Origin: Caballeronia sp. NK8
GTDB taxonomy: Bacteria > Pseudomonadota > Gammaproteobacteria > Burkholderiales > Burkholderiaceae
Reading direction: 5' to 3'
DNA: 64,000 nt
Assembly: GCF_018408855.1 (NCBI RefSeq)
Contig: NZ_AP024328.1
Coordinates: 371,467 to 435,466 of the forward strand
Under the pieces are notes generated by a model, which worked only from the letters and a program-made list of their open reading frames with translations, did not search any database and was not told where the DNA came from. Made by a program: the position numbers and the translations under genes. This document shows positions 8,046-16,957 of the stretch, in pieces. Numbering within the stretch: position 1 is the stretch's first letter; every line of letters starts with the position of its first letter.

Positions 8046-8224
8046 AAAAAAGGCGACCCAACAAGGGTCGCCAGAAGATTGCCGTCATAGACGGCTGGAG
8101 AGAAGCTGGTCCTCCAGCACGCTGGAGGGGTAGGTCGATGCGCTAAAGCGCGGGGAATGGAGCCAGTCTACGGAGTCAGCCGCGAGGTCGGCATTGGAAA
8201 GCTCAAGGATTCGCTATGCCTTTC
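8046..8224 (-). promoter_or_regulatory. Shared-type promoter P2 with leader terminator
   Basis: GAAAG (8220-8224), 16 nt, AGCTTT (8198-8203), 27 nt, -10 TAGACT (8165-8170), then CCCC and a hairpin GCGCU/AGCGC, then GCATCGACC (8133-8156). The leader also holds CCTCCAG/CTGGAGG and GCCGTC/GACGGC hairpins and a full intrinsic terminator, GGCGACCC/GGGTCGCC plus TTTTTT (8046-8072). It lies ahead of the genes at 5.5-8.0 kb. Confidence 0.6.
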
Positions 8225-8972
8225 GCTCGAAACGAAGACGAACAGCTTTCGGACGGTGACTAACCTCGCGACGAATGCCACGAGCGGCACCGCACGCACG
8301 AAGCCGGGACGAAAAAAAGCGCCTGCTCCGTTGCTGGAGCGGCGCTTGAAAGTCCGTCGCAAATCCGAGGGCCGTCGACGAACCTGAGAGAGTCGCCATT
8401 CTAGCCATCGACGCCAGAGCCAATGCGTTGAAAAGACCGCTAAAAACACTTCGATTCGAAAAGAAACGACACCGTCCCAACGACAAGAAGCGCACGAACT
8501 GACGCGATGGCGGCGCCGTCGACAAAAGCACAAGGGATAACGGTGTTGGATCTGCCGTTCGGGGCTAAAGAAAAAGCCACCCAGGGATATGCCCTGGGTG
8601 GCCTCAGTTTTGTTTTTGTATGGTCTGGTCTCTCAGCACCCTTATCAGCGGGTATAGGCAATATAGACTGACAAATAGGAACAAACTGTTGGATACGTCA
8701 CGTTTGTGTTCTCTCCACCCGGATCGGCCGGGTCAAAACTCGACGACAGCCTTTTGTGAGCGGGCTTTTTCTTGCGCATCGCGGCTTACCGACTAAGCTA
8801 TAACTGCGTGTTCTCTTGGCTGTGGGCGCGCGTTGTTGTAGATCACATCCGTTAGCCCGCTTTCGTTCGCCGCGATGCGGGCTTTCTTTCGGTAGCTCCT
8901 CTGAGCCCCGCCCAGCTTGACTTTGCCCTGTAGCTGCGAAGATGAATCATCTACCTCGATTCTTCTTCGACC
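8225..8972. other. Intergenic region rich in terminator hairpins
   Basis: No convincing gene. It contains a minus-strand terminator (8312-8347, AAGCGCC/GGCGCTT with a T run), a bidirectional hairpin GCCACCCAGGG/CCCTGGGTGGC (8576-8602) flanked by A- and T-rich tails, and a plus-strand terminator GCCCGC/GCGGGC plus TTTCTTT (8855-8890). The segment before the last could encode a short untranslated RNA, but no promoter is clear. Confidence 0.5.
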
Positions 8973-10151
8973 ATGCTCCAGACCATCGACCTGTCCTCGC
9001 TTCGCACCCGTTCAAACGCCTACGCTCCAGCGCCTGCACGCAACGTCGCACTCACGCCCGAGGTGTCGGCGCTCCTCGCAACCGATGCTGTCGTCGCTAT
9101 CGGAGTGAGCGGCGGCAAGGACAGCGTCGCCTGTGCGCTCGCCGTCGCCCGGCATCTCGACGCCATCGGCCACACCGGTCCGCGCATCCTAGTCCATTCC
9201 GACCTCGGCCGGGTCGAGTGGAAGGACAGCGGCCCGGCATGTGAGCGGCTTGCCGCCCACCTCGGCTGGGAACTGCTGACCGTCCGTCGGCAAGCAGGCG
9301 ACATGCTGGCTAGATGGGAGAAGCGATGGTCAAACAACGTAGAGCGATACCGCGATCTCTCGTGCGTGCGGCTGATCCTACCTTGGAGCACGCCCGCTCT
9401 CAGGTTTTGCACGTCAGACCTGAAGCGTGGGCCCATAAATAGCGCGTTGAACAGGCGCTTTCCGACGCACAACATCGTGAATGTGACCGGCGTGCGCCGG
9501 CAGGAAAGTACCGCTCGCAGCAAGATGCCGGTATCGGCACCGCTCGATCCGCTATCGACCAAGGGGCGGACGAGCGCGACATGGAACGCGATCATCGAAT
9601 GGACCGTTGACGAGGTCTTCACTGAGATTGCTGCGGCCGGACTGGCGCTGCACGAGGCGTACACGGTGTACGGTGCGTCGCGCGTCTCGTGCGCCTACTG
9701 CATCATGAGTTCGTTGGACGACCTGCGCGCAGCGGCAAGCTGCGCTGACAACCACGACGTGTACCGCGAGATGGTGCGGCTCGAGGCGGAATCGACCTTC
9801 GCCTTCCAGGGGCAGCGATGGCTAGCCGACGTCGCCCCTCACCTGCTGTCGCCGGAACTGGCGACCGCTGTCGCCAGCGCGAAGGCTGCGGCCATTCAGC
9901 GCCAAGCGATCGAGGCGGAAATCCCTGCCCATCTGCTGTTCACATCTGGCTGGCCGACCGTGCGTCCGACGCTCGACGAAGCCACGATGCTTGCGAGCGT
10001 GCGTTCGCGCGTAGCGGCGTTGGTCGGCATCGACGTACTATGCACCGACGCCCAGTCCGTGCTCGCGCGGTACGATGAACTGCTGGCAAAAAATTCCAGT
10101 TCGACATCCGCCCTACCCGTTCAGCCGCATCAGGCTTCCTTCATGTTCTAG
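8973..10151 (+). CDS. PP-loop ATP pyrophosphatase, PAPS-reductase-like
   Basis: 392 residues. The PP-loop SGGKDS is at ~46-51, followed by a Rossmann-like layout with LVHSDLGRVEWKDS and RFCTSDLKRGP. The latter is typical of phosphoadenosine phosphosulfate reductase/DndC-type proteins carried by phages and plasmids. A CAYC motif near residue 230 may bind a metal or participate in redox chemistry. The family adenylates a substrate with release of pyrophosphate; here the substrate is unknown, and no dnd or cys genes are adjacent. It stands alone on the plus strand between two minus-strand blocks, which suggests separate acquisition. Confidence 0.85.
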   Translation: MLQTIDLSSLRTRSNAYAPAPARNVALTPEVSALLATDAVVAIGVSGGKDSVACALAVARHLDAIGHTGPRILVHSDLGRVEWKDSGPACERLAAHLGWELLTVRRQAGDMLARWEKRWSNNVERYRDLSCVRLILPWSTPALRFCTSDLKRGPINSALNRRFPTHNIVNVTGVRRQESTARSKMPVSAPLDPLSTKGRTSATWNAIIEWTVDEVFTEIAAAGLALHEAYTVYGASRVSCAYCIMSSLDDLRAAASCADNHDVYREMVRLEAESTFAFQGQRWLADVAPHLLSPELATAVASAKAAAIQRQAIEAEIPAHLLFTSGWPTVRPTLDEATMLASVRSRVAALVGIDVLCTDAQSVLARYDELLAKNSSSTSALPVQPHQASFMF

Positions 10152-10239
10152 ACAACCTGCGCGGCGTACGCTATCGAGATCGCAAACGTGCTTCAAGTAC
10201 ACTTTGCGGCTACACAACGGTCGCGCAAAGGTGCTGCCC

Positions 10240-10434
10240 ATGGAAATGGACGAACCTTCGGAAGTTATTTCCGTCCGTCATGAAGACGGCGGCTGGGTCT
10301 GGTCCATTTCCTCATCGGATCTGTTCCAGCACAGCATGAAACTTCTTCGCCAGTCGACGCACGCTTTTCTCACGTACGAGGAAGCACGCCGCGACGCCGA
10401 ACTCGCTTTGGAGCAGTTGCGCGAAGGTCACTGA
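10240..10434 (+). CDS. Small unknown protein (64 aa)
   Basis: Starts at ATG 10240 (MEMDEPSEVISVRHEDGGW). An internal WVWSISSSD segment precedes a helical C-terminus (YEEARRDAELALEQL). The layout resembles small plasmid proteins with a beta-hairpin and one helix. No family recognised. It is followed 28 nt later by the response regulator. Confidence 0.55.
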   Translation: MEMDEPSEVISVRHEDGGWVWSISSSDLFQHSMKLLRQSTHAFLTYEEARRDAELALEQLREGH

Positions 10435-10462
10435 CTGAGCCACCGTTGGGAACGGGCATTGC

Positions 10463-10933
10463 GTGACGTCAGTAAACAGTCTGAGGTTCGCGTCCGTGCC
10501 CGCCGCTCCGTCGATACCGCCGCTTTGGACCACCCGCGTATTTTCGTCGGTGAATCCGCCCGTTTGCGTTTTGATCATAGACGACGATCACGACCTCGCG
10601 GATGCCCTGCTAGCCGTCCTGGAAGCAGAGGGATTCGAGGCTCGGACCGCCGACTGTCCTGCATGTCTCAGGCTTATCGGCATCTGGATTCCGGACATCG
10701 TCGTCGTCGACATCGAGATGCCGATCCGGAATGGGTTTGAAGTTGCCCGCGCGATCAGGCAAGTCGCGCATATGCGTCTGGTCCCCATCATCGCCCACAC
10801 CTCTCTCGCTGAAGAGGACGTCGTCAGAGAGGGCCTCGCCGCCGGCATGGATGCCTATTGCAGCAAGAGCGACGGTCCGACCATGCTCTTAGCCCTGCTT
10901 CGTCGCGTCGCGCGGGTTTCGCTCGATCCATAA
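10463..10933 (+). CDS. Stand-alone response-regulator receiver domain
   Basis: CheY-like fold. Counted from the GTG at 10463: acidic cluster IIDDD (39-43), phospho-acceptor Asp83 in VVVDIEMP, Thr113 and Lys135 are the conserved set. The receiver ends at the C-terminus with no output domain. The ~30 residues before the fold are unlike a receiver, so translation may start at the in-frame GTG near 10550. No histidine kinase is in the window, so a chromosomal kinase is the likely partner. Confidence 0.8.
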   Translation: MTSVNSLRFASVPAAPSIPPLWTTRVFSSVNPPVCVLIIDDDHDLADALLAVLEAEGFEARTADCPACLRLIGIWIPDIVVVDIEMPIRNGFEVARAIRQVAHMRLVPIIAHTSLAEEDVVREGLAAGMDAYCSKSDGPTMLLALLRRVARVSLDP

Positions 10934-10969
10934 AAAAACGCCACGTCCCCGAAAGTCCGGAGCGTGGCG
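10931..10969 (-). terminator. Intrinsic terminator after the 359-aa gene
   Basis: Minus-strand CGCCACG/CGTGGCG hairpin followed by seven T, 12 nt past the stop codon at 10982. The A-rich side follows the response-regulator stop, so it may act in both directions. Confidence 0.75.
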
Positions 10970-10981
10970 CTGGTCACAAAA

Positions 10982-12061
10982 TTAGGCGAGACAAAGCGAA
11001 AGCTGGGCGTCTGCTGCGAGGAACGAAGGGTCCGGCTCCGCGCCCGCGCGCTTCTCGAGCACGTCCCAATGCACCTGAGTATCGAGCAGAGTACCGAGCC
11101 CATATAGCAGCTGATCGGTGTTCTCCCGATGCAGTAAGTCGCCGAAGGCAAAGCTGAAGACCTCAGGGGCAGCTTCACCGGTGGGAACGACCCCAAGCTT
11201 TTGCGCGAGCTCGTCAGCCCGTCGTTGCCGGTATTCATCGACTCCTTCCGGCGACCGCGTCACGGTGATTCGGCTCGCGGACGGCACGTCAGCAGCATCG
11301 CGCAGCGCGGCGCGGAACAGTGGGATCGCTTTCTTCGCGAATCCCGGCGCCTCCATTTCGATCGGGTATGCGACCTCCGTGATGAACGATCCGACCGCGT
11401 TGTATTGCCATCCGGCATGCCGCCACGGCGCGCAACCGAGGGCAACCAACCGATTCTCCCCGTCGATCGCATGGCATCGGATCTGAGGCATGCGGTCCAT
11501 TGCCGTCTTTGATGGCGAAGGCGCGGGGACATCCACTTGCAACGTTCCGCAATCCCGCTCGTTCAAAACGCGCCAGACGCTCAACGGTCCGTCACTGCCG
11601 TAGATCGACAGCAGCAATCCGATGTCTGCATGCAGCGAAACCGACACCTTGCCGCGCTCCAGTTGGTCAGCGCGATCTTCAAAGCCAGCGCGGACGAGCG
11701 TCCGACGCAAGTCCTCGAACATCGATTCGGGAATCGGCGAATACGCCGACGACACCGAAAGTTCAATCTGTCGATCGCGAAGCAGCGATGGCCTGGCTAG
11801 CTCGCGGCGGAAACTTTCAATGAAGTTTTCCGGCTTTATCCGCCCGGCCCGGCTTCTGAGCGTGCCGCTTTCGCAGTTCGAGGCATGAGAAAACACACGT
11901 CGCATCACCTGCGCGTAGTTGCCAAGTGCGAACGCGCACCAACGATCGATGTGCGGGCTGACGTTCGACTCAAACGTCCGCATGAACAACGCGTAAATCC
12001 ACTCGCCGTCGGCTTGCTGAAACGCCGCTGCTCGCTTTCCGGTGAGAATTGTCGAACTCAT
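10982..12061 (-). CDS. Unknown protein (359 aa) downstream of PRTRC genes
   Basis: ATG at 12061, with GGAG in its leader. It is a long soluble alpha/beta protein with no membrane segment or known catalytic signature. Pieces such as VSVSLHADIGLLLSIYGSDG and GWQYNAVGSFITEVAYPIEM look like a conserved core. It sits 3' of the PRTRC cassette with its own structured leader and terminator. I do not recognise the family. Confidence 0.7.
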   Translation of the reverse strand: MSSTILTGKRAAAFQQADGEWIYALFMRTFESNVSPHIDRWCAFALGNYAQVMRRVFSHASNCESGTLRSRAGRIKPENFIESFRRELARPSLLRDRQIELSVSSAYSPIPESMFEDLRRTLVRAGFEDRADQLERGKVSVSLHADIGLLLSIYGSDGPLSVWRVLNERDCGTLQVDVPAPSPSKTAMDRMPQIRCHAIDGENRLVALGCAPWRHAGWQYNAVGSFITEVAYPIEMEAPGFAKKAIPLFRAALRDAADVPSASRITVTRSPEGVDEYRQRRADELAQKLGVVPTGEAAPEVFSFAFGDLLHRENTDQLLYGLGTLLDTQVHWDVLEKRAGAEPDPSFLAADAQLSLCLA

Positions 12062-12079
12062 ATTTTTGCTCCAGTAGAT

Positions 12080-12118
12080 AGCGGAGCAGCCCCGACGGGG
12101 CTGCGTGCCCGCCAGGGA
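12080..12118 (-). promoter_or_regulatory. Leader pseudoknot-like element (359-aa gene)
   Basis: Minus-strand 10-bp stem CCCUGGCGGG/CCCGUCGGGG with loop containing GCAGC, complementary to GCUGC immediately 3' of the stem. Confidence 0.6.
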
Positions 12119-12178
12119 TATCGAGAAGAATAGTGCCGCTCATCTCTGAGCGGCAGTTAAACGCTCAAGACGCGCGGG

Positions 12179-12664
12179 TCAATGCGCGCGTCGCATGCCA
12201 GCGAAACCCACAAATGCCTGCAATCCAGTCAGGTTCACGCTCATCCAGACCAGAAAGGCGCCACCAAAAAGCGCACCGTCCAGGCCGAAAGCCGCGCACA
12301 CGCCGAAGACCGATGCGCAGACAGTCGCCATGCTTGGAATAAGGTGCCAAGTGACAGCCCAACTTGCCGCGTCGACCACCCAACCGCGGTGGAATCCGCT
12401 GCTCCTGCGCTCTGCCACCACTTCAGCAATGAGCAACACTGCGAGGAGCGACAGCGCGGCCAGCAACGACCAACCGAGCCGCGACGCTTCATGTTCAACC
12501 AGATGGAACGCGTCATTTAGCACAGCCCCGGCCCATCCGGTCGGAGAGAGCCGTTGGCACGCCCAGTTAGCCAGGAAGGCGACCAATGCGAAAGCGCGTT
12601 TTCTCCAGATTGCGGCCACAACAGTACGGACAGCATCGAGGAGGATTTGAAGCCCAAAATTCAT
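12179..12664 (-). CDS. Polytopic membrane protein (161 aa)
   Basis: The start is the ATG at 12664 with AAGGAT upstream. Hydrophobic segments lie at ~20-38, ~68-90, ~100-125 and ~130-155, so four transmembrane helices are likely. No family recognised. It sits directly 3' of the PRTRC ThiF gene but behind a terminator-like hairpin (GCCGCCTCC/GGAGGCGGC around 12720). Confidence 0.6.
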   Translation of the reverse strand: MNFGLQILLDAVRTVVAAIWRKRAFALVAFLANWACQRLSPTGWAGAVLNDAFHLVEHEASRLGWSLLAALSLLAVLLIAEVVAERRSSGFHRGWVVDAASWAVTWHLIPSMATVCASVFGVCAAFGLDGALFGGAFLVWMSVNLTGLQAFVGFAGMRRAH

Positions 12665-12748
12665 AGACAATCCTTGAAGGAAAGAGGTTAAGTGCCCGTG
12701 GTCCGAGCATGAGGTATAGCGCCGCCTCCGCGCGGGAGGCGGCACCGA

Positions 12749-13582
12749 TTAAGCAGCGAGCTTCGCCTTTCGGCTCTTTGTCGCTTTTTTGACAGGCGGC
12801 TTCGGCACTTCATATCCGAAGCGCGCCCAGGCGGCCGGGTCCAACGGAATCGGATTCGTGCGCCCCGTTGCGAGGTTCACGAACACGCCCGAGAACGGAA
12901 TTGCGCCGGTACGAAACATGGTCCAGAGCATGTTGAACGCCTGGACTGCGATCGCCTGGTTGATGACCAAGGACTGCTTGCGCAGCGCCTCGGCCATCGA
13001 ACACGACGGCGTTTCGTCTTTCGCATCGAGCTTTGCGTCGATCAACTCCGGAAACAGCTCGCCGACATGCGGCAGGCGCTCCGGATTTCTCTTCGCGTAG
13101 CTCTTGCTGCAGACCTGACCTATGACGACTTGGCCGCGATCGGTGTCGTTGCCGCAGTCGAGGTAATAGGCCCCGCTGTTCTGCGCTGCGCTGACGATCG
13201 CGCACCGAGCGGCACGCGTATCGACGCAGCCGATCACGAGATCGACGTTGTAAAGCGGCTCCGCTGCACCGAAGCGGCGGGTATCCGCCCGCCAGTTCGT
13301 GCCCATCAGCGCATTGAGCCGATTGACGATGAGCGAGGCTTTGTACTCACCCACGTCGTTGGGATAAAAGCCCTGACGGCCAACGTTCGTCGGGCTGACC
13401 GTATCGTCGTCGAACACGGTGCACTCGATGCCGCCGGGGTGGCCGAGTTCCAGCATGGCGTGGTGCAGCCGCGCGAGGCTCGGAAGCACCGCACTGCCGG
13501 TACCGCCCGCGCCGACCACGACCACGTTCCAGCTTCGCTCGAGCATCCGCGAAGGAAGCAAATGACGAATTGCGCTTGTCAT
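12749..13582 (-). CDS. PRTRC system ThiF family protein (E1-like)
   Basis: 277 residues. The N-terminal nucleotide-binding loop VVGAGGTGSAV (~21-31) and the FDDDTVSPTNVGRQGF segment are the ThiF/MoeB/E1 adenylation signature. GCVDTRAAR and PSCSMAEAL match the region of the catalytic cysteine in E1-like enzymes. The C-terminus is Lys-rich. In this cassette it should adenylate the C-terminus of the ubiquitin-like protein C. The start codon overlaps the stop of PRTRC A (ATGA), so the two are co-translated. Confidence 0.9.
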   Translation of the reverse strand: MTSAIRHLLPSRMLERSWNVVVVGAGGTGSAVLPSLARLHHAMLELGHPGGIECTVFDDDTVSPTNVGRQGFYPNDVGEYKASLIVNRLNALMGTNWRADTRRFGAAEPLYNVDLVIGCVDTRAARCAIVSAAQNSGAYYLDCGNDTDRGQVVIGQVCSKSYAKRNPERLPHVGELFPELIDAKLDAKDETPSCSMAEALRKQSLVINQAIAVQAFNMLWTMFRTGAIPFSGVFVNLATGRTNPIPLDPAAWARFGYEVPKPPVKKATKSRKAKLAA

Positions 13583-14235
13583 GCCGCCTCCGTCAACTTA
13601 GCCGCCGCGAACCAACTGCTCGGCACACGCTCGACGTCTTCGAAGATGCCCTTCGCGCACAGCCGCATTGCCATGCTGGGAACCGATGATGCGCAGTTCC
13701 CAACGACGAACGCGAACTTCGTCTCCTGCCGGTCATCTTCGTCATCTGTCGACGAGAAGAAGGCCGGATGAGTACCATGCGAATGGCAGTCGATGACGCG
13801 CAGTTCGCCCGCGAAAAGCTCCGGCCGCTCGTACTTCAGCGAGCCAGTGCCCTGCGAAAGCACCCTCACGGGTGCGAGACGAAACTGCTTGGTTTCGACG
13901 TTCCAGACGATCCACGCACCCGTTTCCAGCGGATGCGCGGCACGTGCCATAGCGACGAAGTCGCCGATCAGTTCCGGCGGCACCGTGCCACAGCGCAGCA
14001 CCGTCGATTCGACCACTCGCCCGTAGGGGATCGCAGTCGGAACCATATAGTGCGCAACGCGGCGCACGACCGACAGCCACGGCAGGTCGATTTCAATAAA
14101 GACACCGTTCTCGCCGATAAGCAACCGCTCTCCCGCCGCCTGCATCGGTGCCACCGGCTCGCGCCGCGGAACCATGACAGTCGGAAACGAGCGTTGAAGG
14201 GCCGCGTCACCGGCATTCAAAGCACCAGCATTCAT
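13579..14235 (-). CDS. PRTRC system protein A (JAB/JAMM metalloprotease)
   Basis: 218 residues. The JAMM zinc signature is intact: a Glu at ~104 (LETGAWIVW), HSH at 151-153 and, after exactly ten residues, Asp164. JAB proteases process or remove ubiquitin-like modifiers. The gene lies between E1-like ThiF and E2-like B with ATGA overlaps on both sides, fitting one conjugation/deconjugation operon. The substrate on the plasmid is unknown; PRTRC C is the obvious candidate. Confidence 0.9.
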   Translation of the reverse strand: MNAGALNAGDAALQRSFPTVMVPRREPVAPMQAAGERLLIGENGVFIEIDLPWLSVVRRVAHYMVPTAIPYGRVVESTVLRCGTVPPELIGDFVAMARAAHPLETGAWIVWNVETKQFRLAPVRVLSQGTGSLKYERPELFAGELRVIDCHSHGTHPAFFSSTDDEDDRQETKFAFVVGNCASSVPSMAMRLCAKGIFEDVERVPSSWFAAAKLTEAA

Positions 14236-14963
14236 TTCAAATCTCCTTTCTTGCTGGCGATCAGGTCAGCGAGAGTAATGTCCATGGAGACGAGCGCCTC
14301 TTTCGGGAACTGCTCGCCGTACTTGCCGTCGAGCATCTCCTTCCAGAACGCGAACTCCCCTTTAGGATGCGAAACACGCGTGTTGCCGTGATTGGGGTGG
14401 GTGAACGCGGATTCAAAGAATCCGCTTTCCCATCCGGCTATCGATTCGACGTCGATGCGCTTGGGCACATGGGCCGAGCCGATGCAGATCCGCCCCCAGT
14501 CCCAGGTGTTAAAGTAAGGCGGTTCATGCAGCTTCGATGCAGGCGTTGGCCGGCTGTCTTCCTGCAGCGCGAACACGGAGAACCCGCTCGAAGCTGCACG
14601 GAACACCAACCCCGGATGCGGGACGACCGCACTGCGCCGCCCGATCTCCTGACAATCGAAGAAAACTCTTCGCATCGCCGGTCTGCACCACCACATCACC
14701 GCGTCTTGCGACACCGCGAGCACCGTCTCAGGCAGAAATTCCGCCTTCGGTGCCGCGTTCTGAGCCAGCTCACGCAGGCAATCAACAAGCGCCATGCGGT
14801 CGATCGGCCTTCCGGCACCGATCGTCGCCCGGCCGCTCTTGCCCTGCGTCACCGGATGAACGGTGCCGTAGACTGCGCTGCGGTCCTGACGGCCGTACAG
14901 CAAGATGGCGCTGATCGCCGCGAGTTCGTCGACGCGGTCGGAGCCAATATCAAGCCCTTTCAT
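14232..14963 (-). CDS. PRTRC system protein B (E2-like)
   Basis: 243 residues from the ATG at 14963; the longer open frame reads back into gene F. The core segment PPYFNTWDWGRICIGS (from residue 148) has the E2/UBC-like pattern of an aromatic-Asn turn followed by a conserved Cys (Cys160). This corresponds to the prokaryotic E2-like family associated with PRTRC B. It ends overlapping PRTRC A. The likely role is to carry the ubiquitin-like protein as a thioester. That assignment rests on family knowledge and the visible Cys, not on proof. Confidence 0.85.
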   Translation of the reverse strand: MKGLDIGSDRVDELAAISAILLYGRQDRSAVYGTVHPVTQGKSGRATIGAGRPIDRMALVDCLRELAQNAAPKAEFLPETVLAVSQDAVMWWCRPAMRRVFFDCQEIGRRSAVVPHPGLVFRAASSGFSVFALQEDSRPTPASKLHEPPYFNTWDWGRICIGSAHVPKRIDVESIAGWESGFFESAFTHPNHGNTRVSHPKGEFAFWKEMLDGKYGEQFPKEALVSMDITLADLIASKKGDLK

Positions 14964-14976
14964 ACAAAACTCCTCG

Positions 14977-16116
14977 TTATGCCGCGAGACCCGCGATGAC
15001 GCGGTCCAGTTGGCCAAGAATGGATAGGCCCTGCGACCAGTTCGCGTACTGCTTGCGAATGGCGTCAGGCGTAGAGGCAATCGGCGTGAAGCCGAGGTAA
15101 GTCGTGCCGTCGCCGGCGCTGGCGAGGTACTCGTAGTGCGAATCGAGTACTTCACCCACACGCCCGTCGTTTTGCACGGTGAGCGTGGCGGCTGCATATG
15201 CGCAGCGGGGCCGATACTCGCAACCGAAGAGGTCGCGATTGCCCGCCCGCTGCAGCATCAGCGAGAGCTTTTCAAGCTCCGCGCAGATGCGACGCGTGCG
15301 CCCGGAGGTAAAGCGCTGAAGCCGCCTAAGGGCCGCGACGCCAAGCGCCCGTTGAGGCAGATAGCGTCGGCTCTTTGCGTTCCAGCGGTAGACGTCCATG
15401 TCGTCCGGACAAAGCTGCGGACGTACAACGGAAGGGAGGTAATGCTCGATCTCCGCTTCGTCGTCGCCGAACCGGTCCGTCAGCATCTCGCGCGCTTCCT
15501 CATCGGTTGCGTTCGAGTCGCCATCCCAGAACCAGGAAGCGAATTCCCCAAGGAACTCGTCCGGCGTCCGAATCCACATCGTGCGTCCGGCTGCACGATT
15601 GATCAGCACCATCGCTGTCGACACCAACCGCGGATGAACATTGCGAAGCTCGGCGGCACGTCTGCCGATCTCGAAGATGCTCTCCTCCGTTATCTCGATG
15701 CCGAGATAAACGGGCGAGGTCGGATTGAACTCGCTGCTGTCCTCCTGATACTGGACAACGTCTTGCACCGCCTGCACGTCGCACAGCACGAAGTCGAAGC
15801 CGAGGCAGTCTAGACGCGGCGTATGACGCTTCGCCCACGCGAAAAAGCCGTGAGCCAGCGCATCACCAGCGCCTTTGAACTCCGGTACATCGCGCGGTCG
15901 CAACACGCCCGAGTTGAACTGGGCGGAGATGAGACCGGCGACATCCTTTTCGGCTTGCCAACGCATCACTGCGCGCGTTTTCACGTCCGAGCCGATGGCC
16001 GGCAGGCTTAAAAAATCATTGGGAGTTCGACGTCCGGCAGCGGGAGCGCGTCGCGGTTGCCAAGGCTCTCCCGAGACAGCGACTTCTGCACCAGACGGGC
16101 GAGGATCGAAGAACAT
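14977..16116 (-). CDS. PRTRC system protein F
   Basis: 379 residues from the ATG at 16116 with AAGGAG nine nt upstream. The order and size match PRTRC F. No enzymatic motif is visible; cysteines occur in FDFVLCDVQ and DLFGCEYRPRCAY. It is soluble, with no signal peptide. It stands between the ubiquitin-like C and E2-like B genes, but the function is unknown even in family terms. A terminator hairpin at 16136-16162 separates it from C. Confidence 0.8.
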   Translation of the reverse strand: MFFDPRPSGAEVAVSGEPWQPRRAPAAGRRTPNDFLSLPAIGSDVKTRAVMRWQAEKDVAGLISAQFNSGVLRPRDVPEFKGAGDALAHGFFAWAKRHTPRLDCLGFDFVLCDVQAVQDVVQYQEDSSEFNPTSPVYLGIEITEESIFEIGRRAAELRNVHPRLVSTAMVLINRAAGRTMWIRTPDEFLGEFASWFWDGDSNATDEEAREMLTDRFGDDEAEIEHYLPSVVRPQLCPDDMDVYRWNAKSRRYLPQRALGVAALRRLQRFTSGRTRRICAELEKLSLMLQRAGNRDLFGCEYRPRCAYAAATLTVQNDGRVGEVLDSHYEYLASAGDGTTYLGFTPIASTPDAIRKQYANWSQGLSILGQLDRVIAGLAA

Positions 16117-16135
16117 TGCTCGATCTCCTTGTCAT

Positions 16136-16162
16136 GAAAAAAAACCGCCCTTCCGGGCGGTT
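16136..16162 (-). terminator. Intrinsic terminator between PRTRC C and F
   Basis: Minus-strand ACCGCCC-GGAA-GGGCGGT followed by eight T, lying only 20 nt before the start of F. It separates collinear cassette genes. Confidence 0.8.
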
Positions 16163-16215
16163 GCTGATGGGAAAGAGCCAGGTCCGGGTTGGACAAGGCT
16201 TTGAGAAGGTCGCGC

Positions 16216-16452
16216 TTACGCATAGATGGCGACAGATTCAACTGCACCCTTCGCACCTGCGGCACGCACGAACGTGAAGCGCATCACATCGCCTTCCGTC
16301 GTCGGCCCGTCGATCGCCGCGGTCGTCAGCTCCGGGTACTGCGCGGAGTAGAGATCGCGAACATCGTCGGGCGAGAAGGTCGGCCCCGGATCAGGGAAGG
16401 TCACGCCGTTGTAGACAAACTCGCGCGTGAGCTTCGCAACTTGGATAGCCAT
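16216..16452 (-). CDS. PRTRC system protein C (ubiquitin-like)
   Basis: 78 residues, the size and position of PRTRC C, a beta-grasp ubiquitin-like family. The N-terminal strand pattern (AIQVAKLTREFVYNGVTFPDPG) and the YPELTTAAI segment fit. The C-terminus is VESVAIYA and has no Gly-Gly. So either conjugation uses another end or the family is used differently. It follows gene E by 9 nt. Confidence 0.85.
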   Translation of the reverse strand: MAIQVAKLTREFVYNGVTFPDPGPTFSPDDVRDLYSAQYPELTTAAIDGPTTEGDVMRFTFVRAAGAKGAVESVAIYA

Positions 16453-16461
16453 GTCTGCTCC

Positions 16462-16941
16462 TTAGTCGAAAAGCGATGCGAGGTTGGTCCCGGTGTTAGC
16501 CGGTTCCGCCGATGCTTCCGCTGCGGACGATGCGTTCGGGGCCGTGCTCTGCCCTTCAGCGTCGTCACTTGCGTCGTCATCATCGTTGTCCGCATCGGTG
16601 CTCGATCTGCCGGGCGCCGGCAATGCCGGCTTGCTGCCGACCTTAGCCAGCGTCTTGGTCGCTTTGGAGACTTGCGTCGTCTTGGCGGCTTCGAGAATGG
16701 CGGTGGTCGCAGCAACCTGCTCCGCAAGCGACGCGTGCGCGCCCGTATAGGCCGCGAGCGCGTCGACGAAGCCCGCGTCGAGTTCAGCCGCCATCGCGGT
16801 GAGCGCGAGCGGCTGAAGCATGGCGGCGTCTTTTGCCGTGCCTTGCGGCATGACACAGACAACCATCTCGTCGCCCTTCATCTGCAAGGACAACGTGAGC
16901 TTCGTGCAGTGACGCAGAAGCGGTTCAATAGCGACGAACAT
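16462..16941 (-). CDS. PRTRC system protein E
   Basis: 159 residues. The N-terminus is globular (MFVAIEPLLRHCTKLTLSL). A helical middle follows (ALAAYTGAHASLAEQVAATT), then an acidic linker, DADNDDDDASDDAEG, and an Ala/Ser-rich tail ending NLASLFD. The layout matches PRTRC E. The role is unknown; the acidic tail could bind basic DNA-binding partners. A terminator and a leader-type hairpin (about 16997-17030) lie between it and ParB. Confidence 0.8.
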   Translation of the reverse strand: MFVAIEPLLRHCTKLTLSLQMKGDEMVVCVMPQGTAKDAAMLQPLALTAMAAELDAGFVDALAAYTGAHASLAEQVAATTAILEAAKTTQVSKATKTLAKVGSKPALPAPGRSSTDADNDDDDASDDAEGQSTAPNASSAAEASAEPANTGTNLASLFD

Positions 16942-16957
16942 AAAAAACTCCTGAAAA

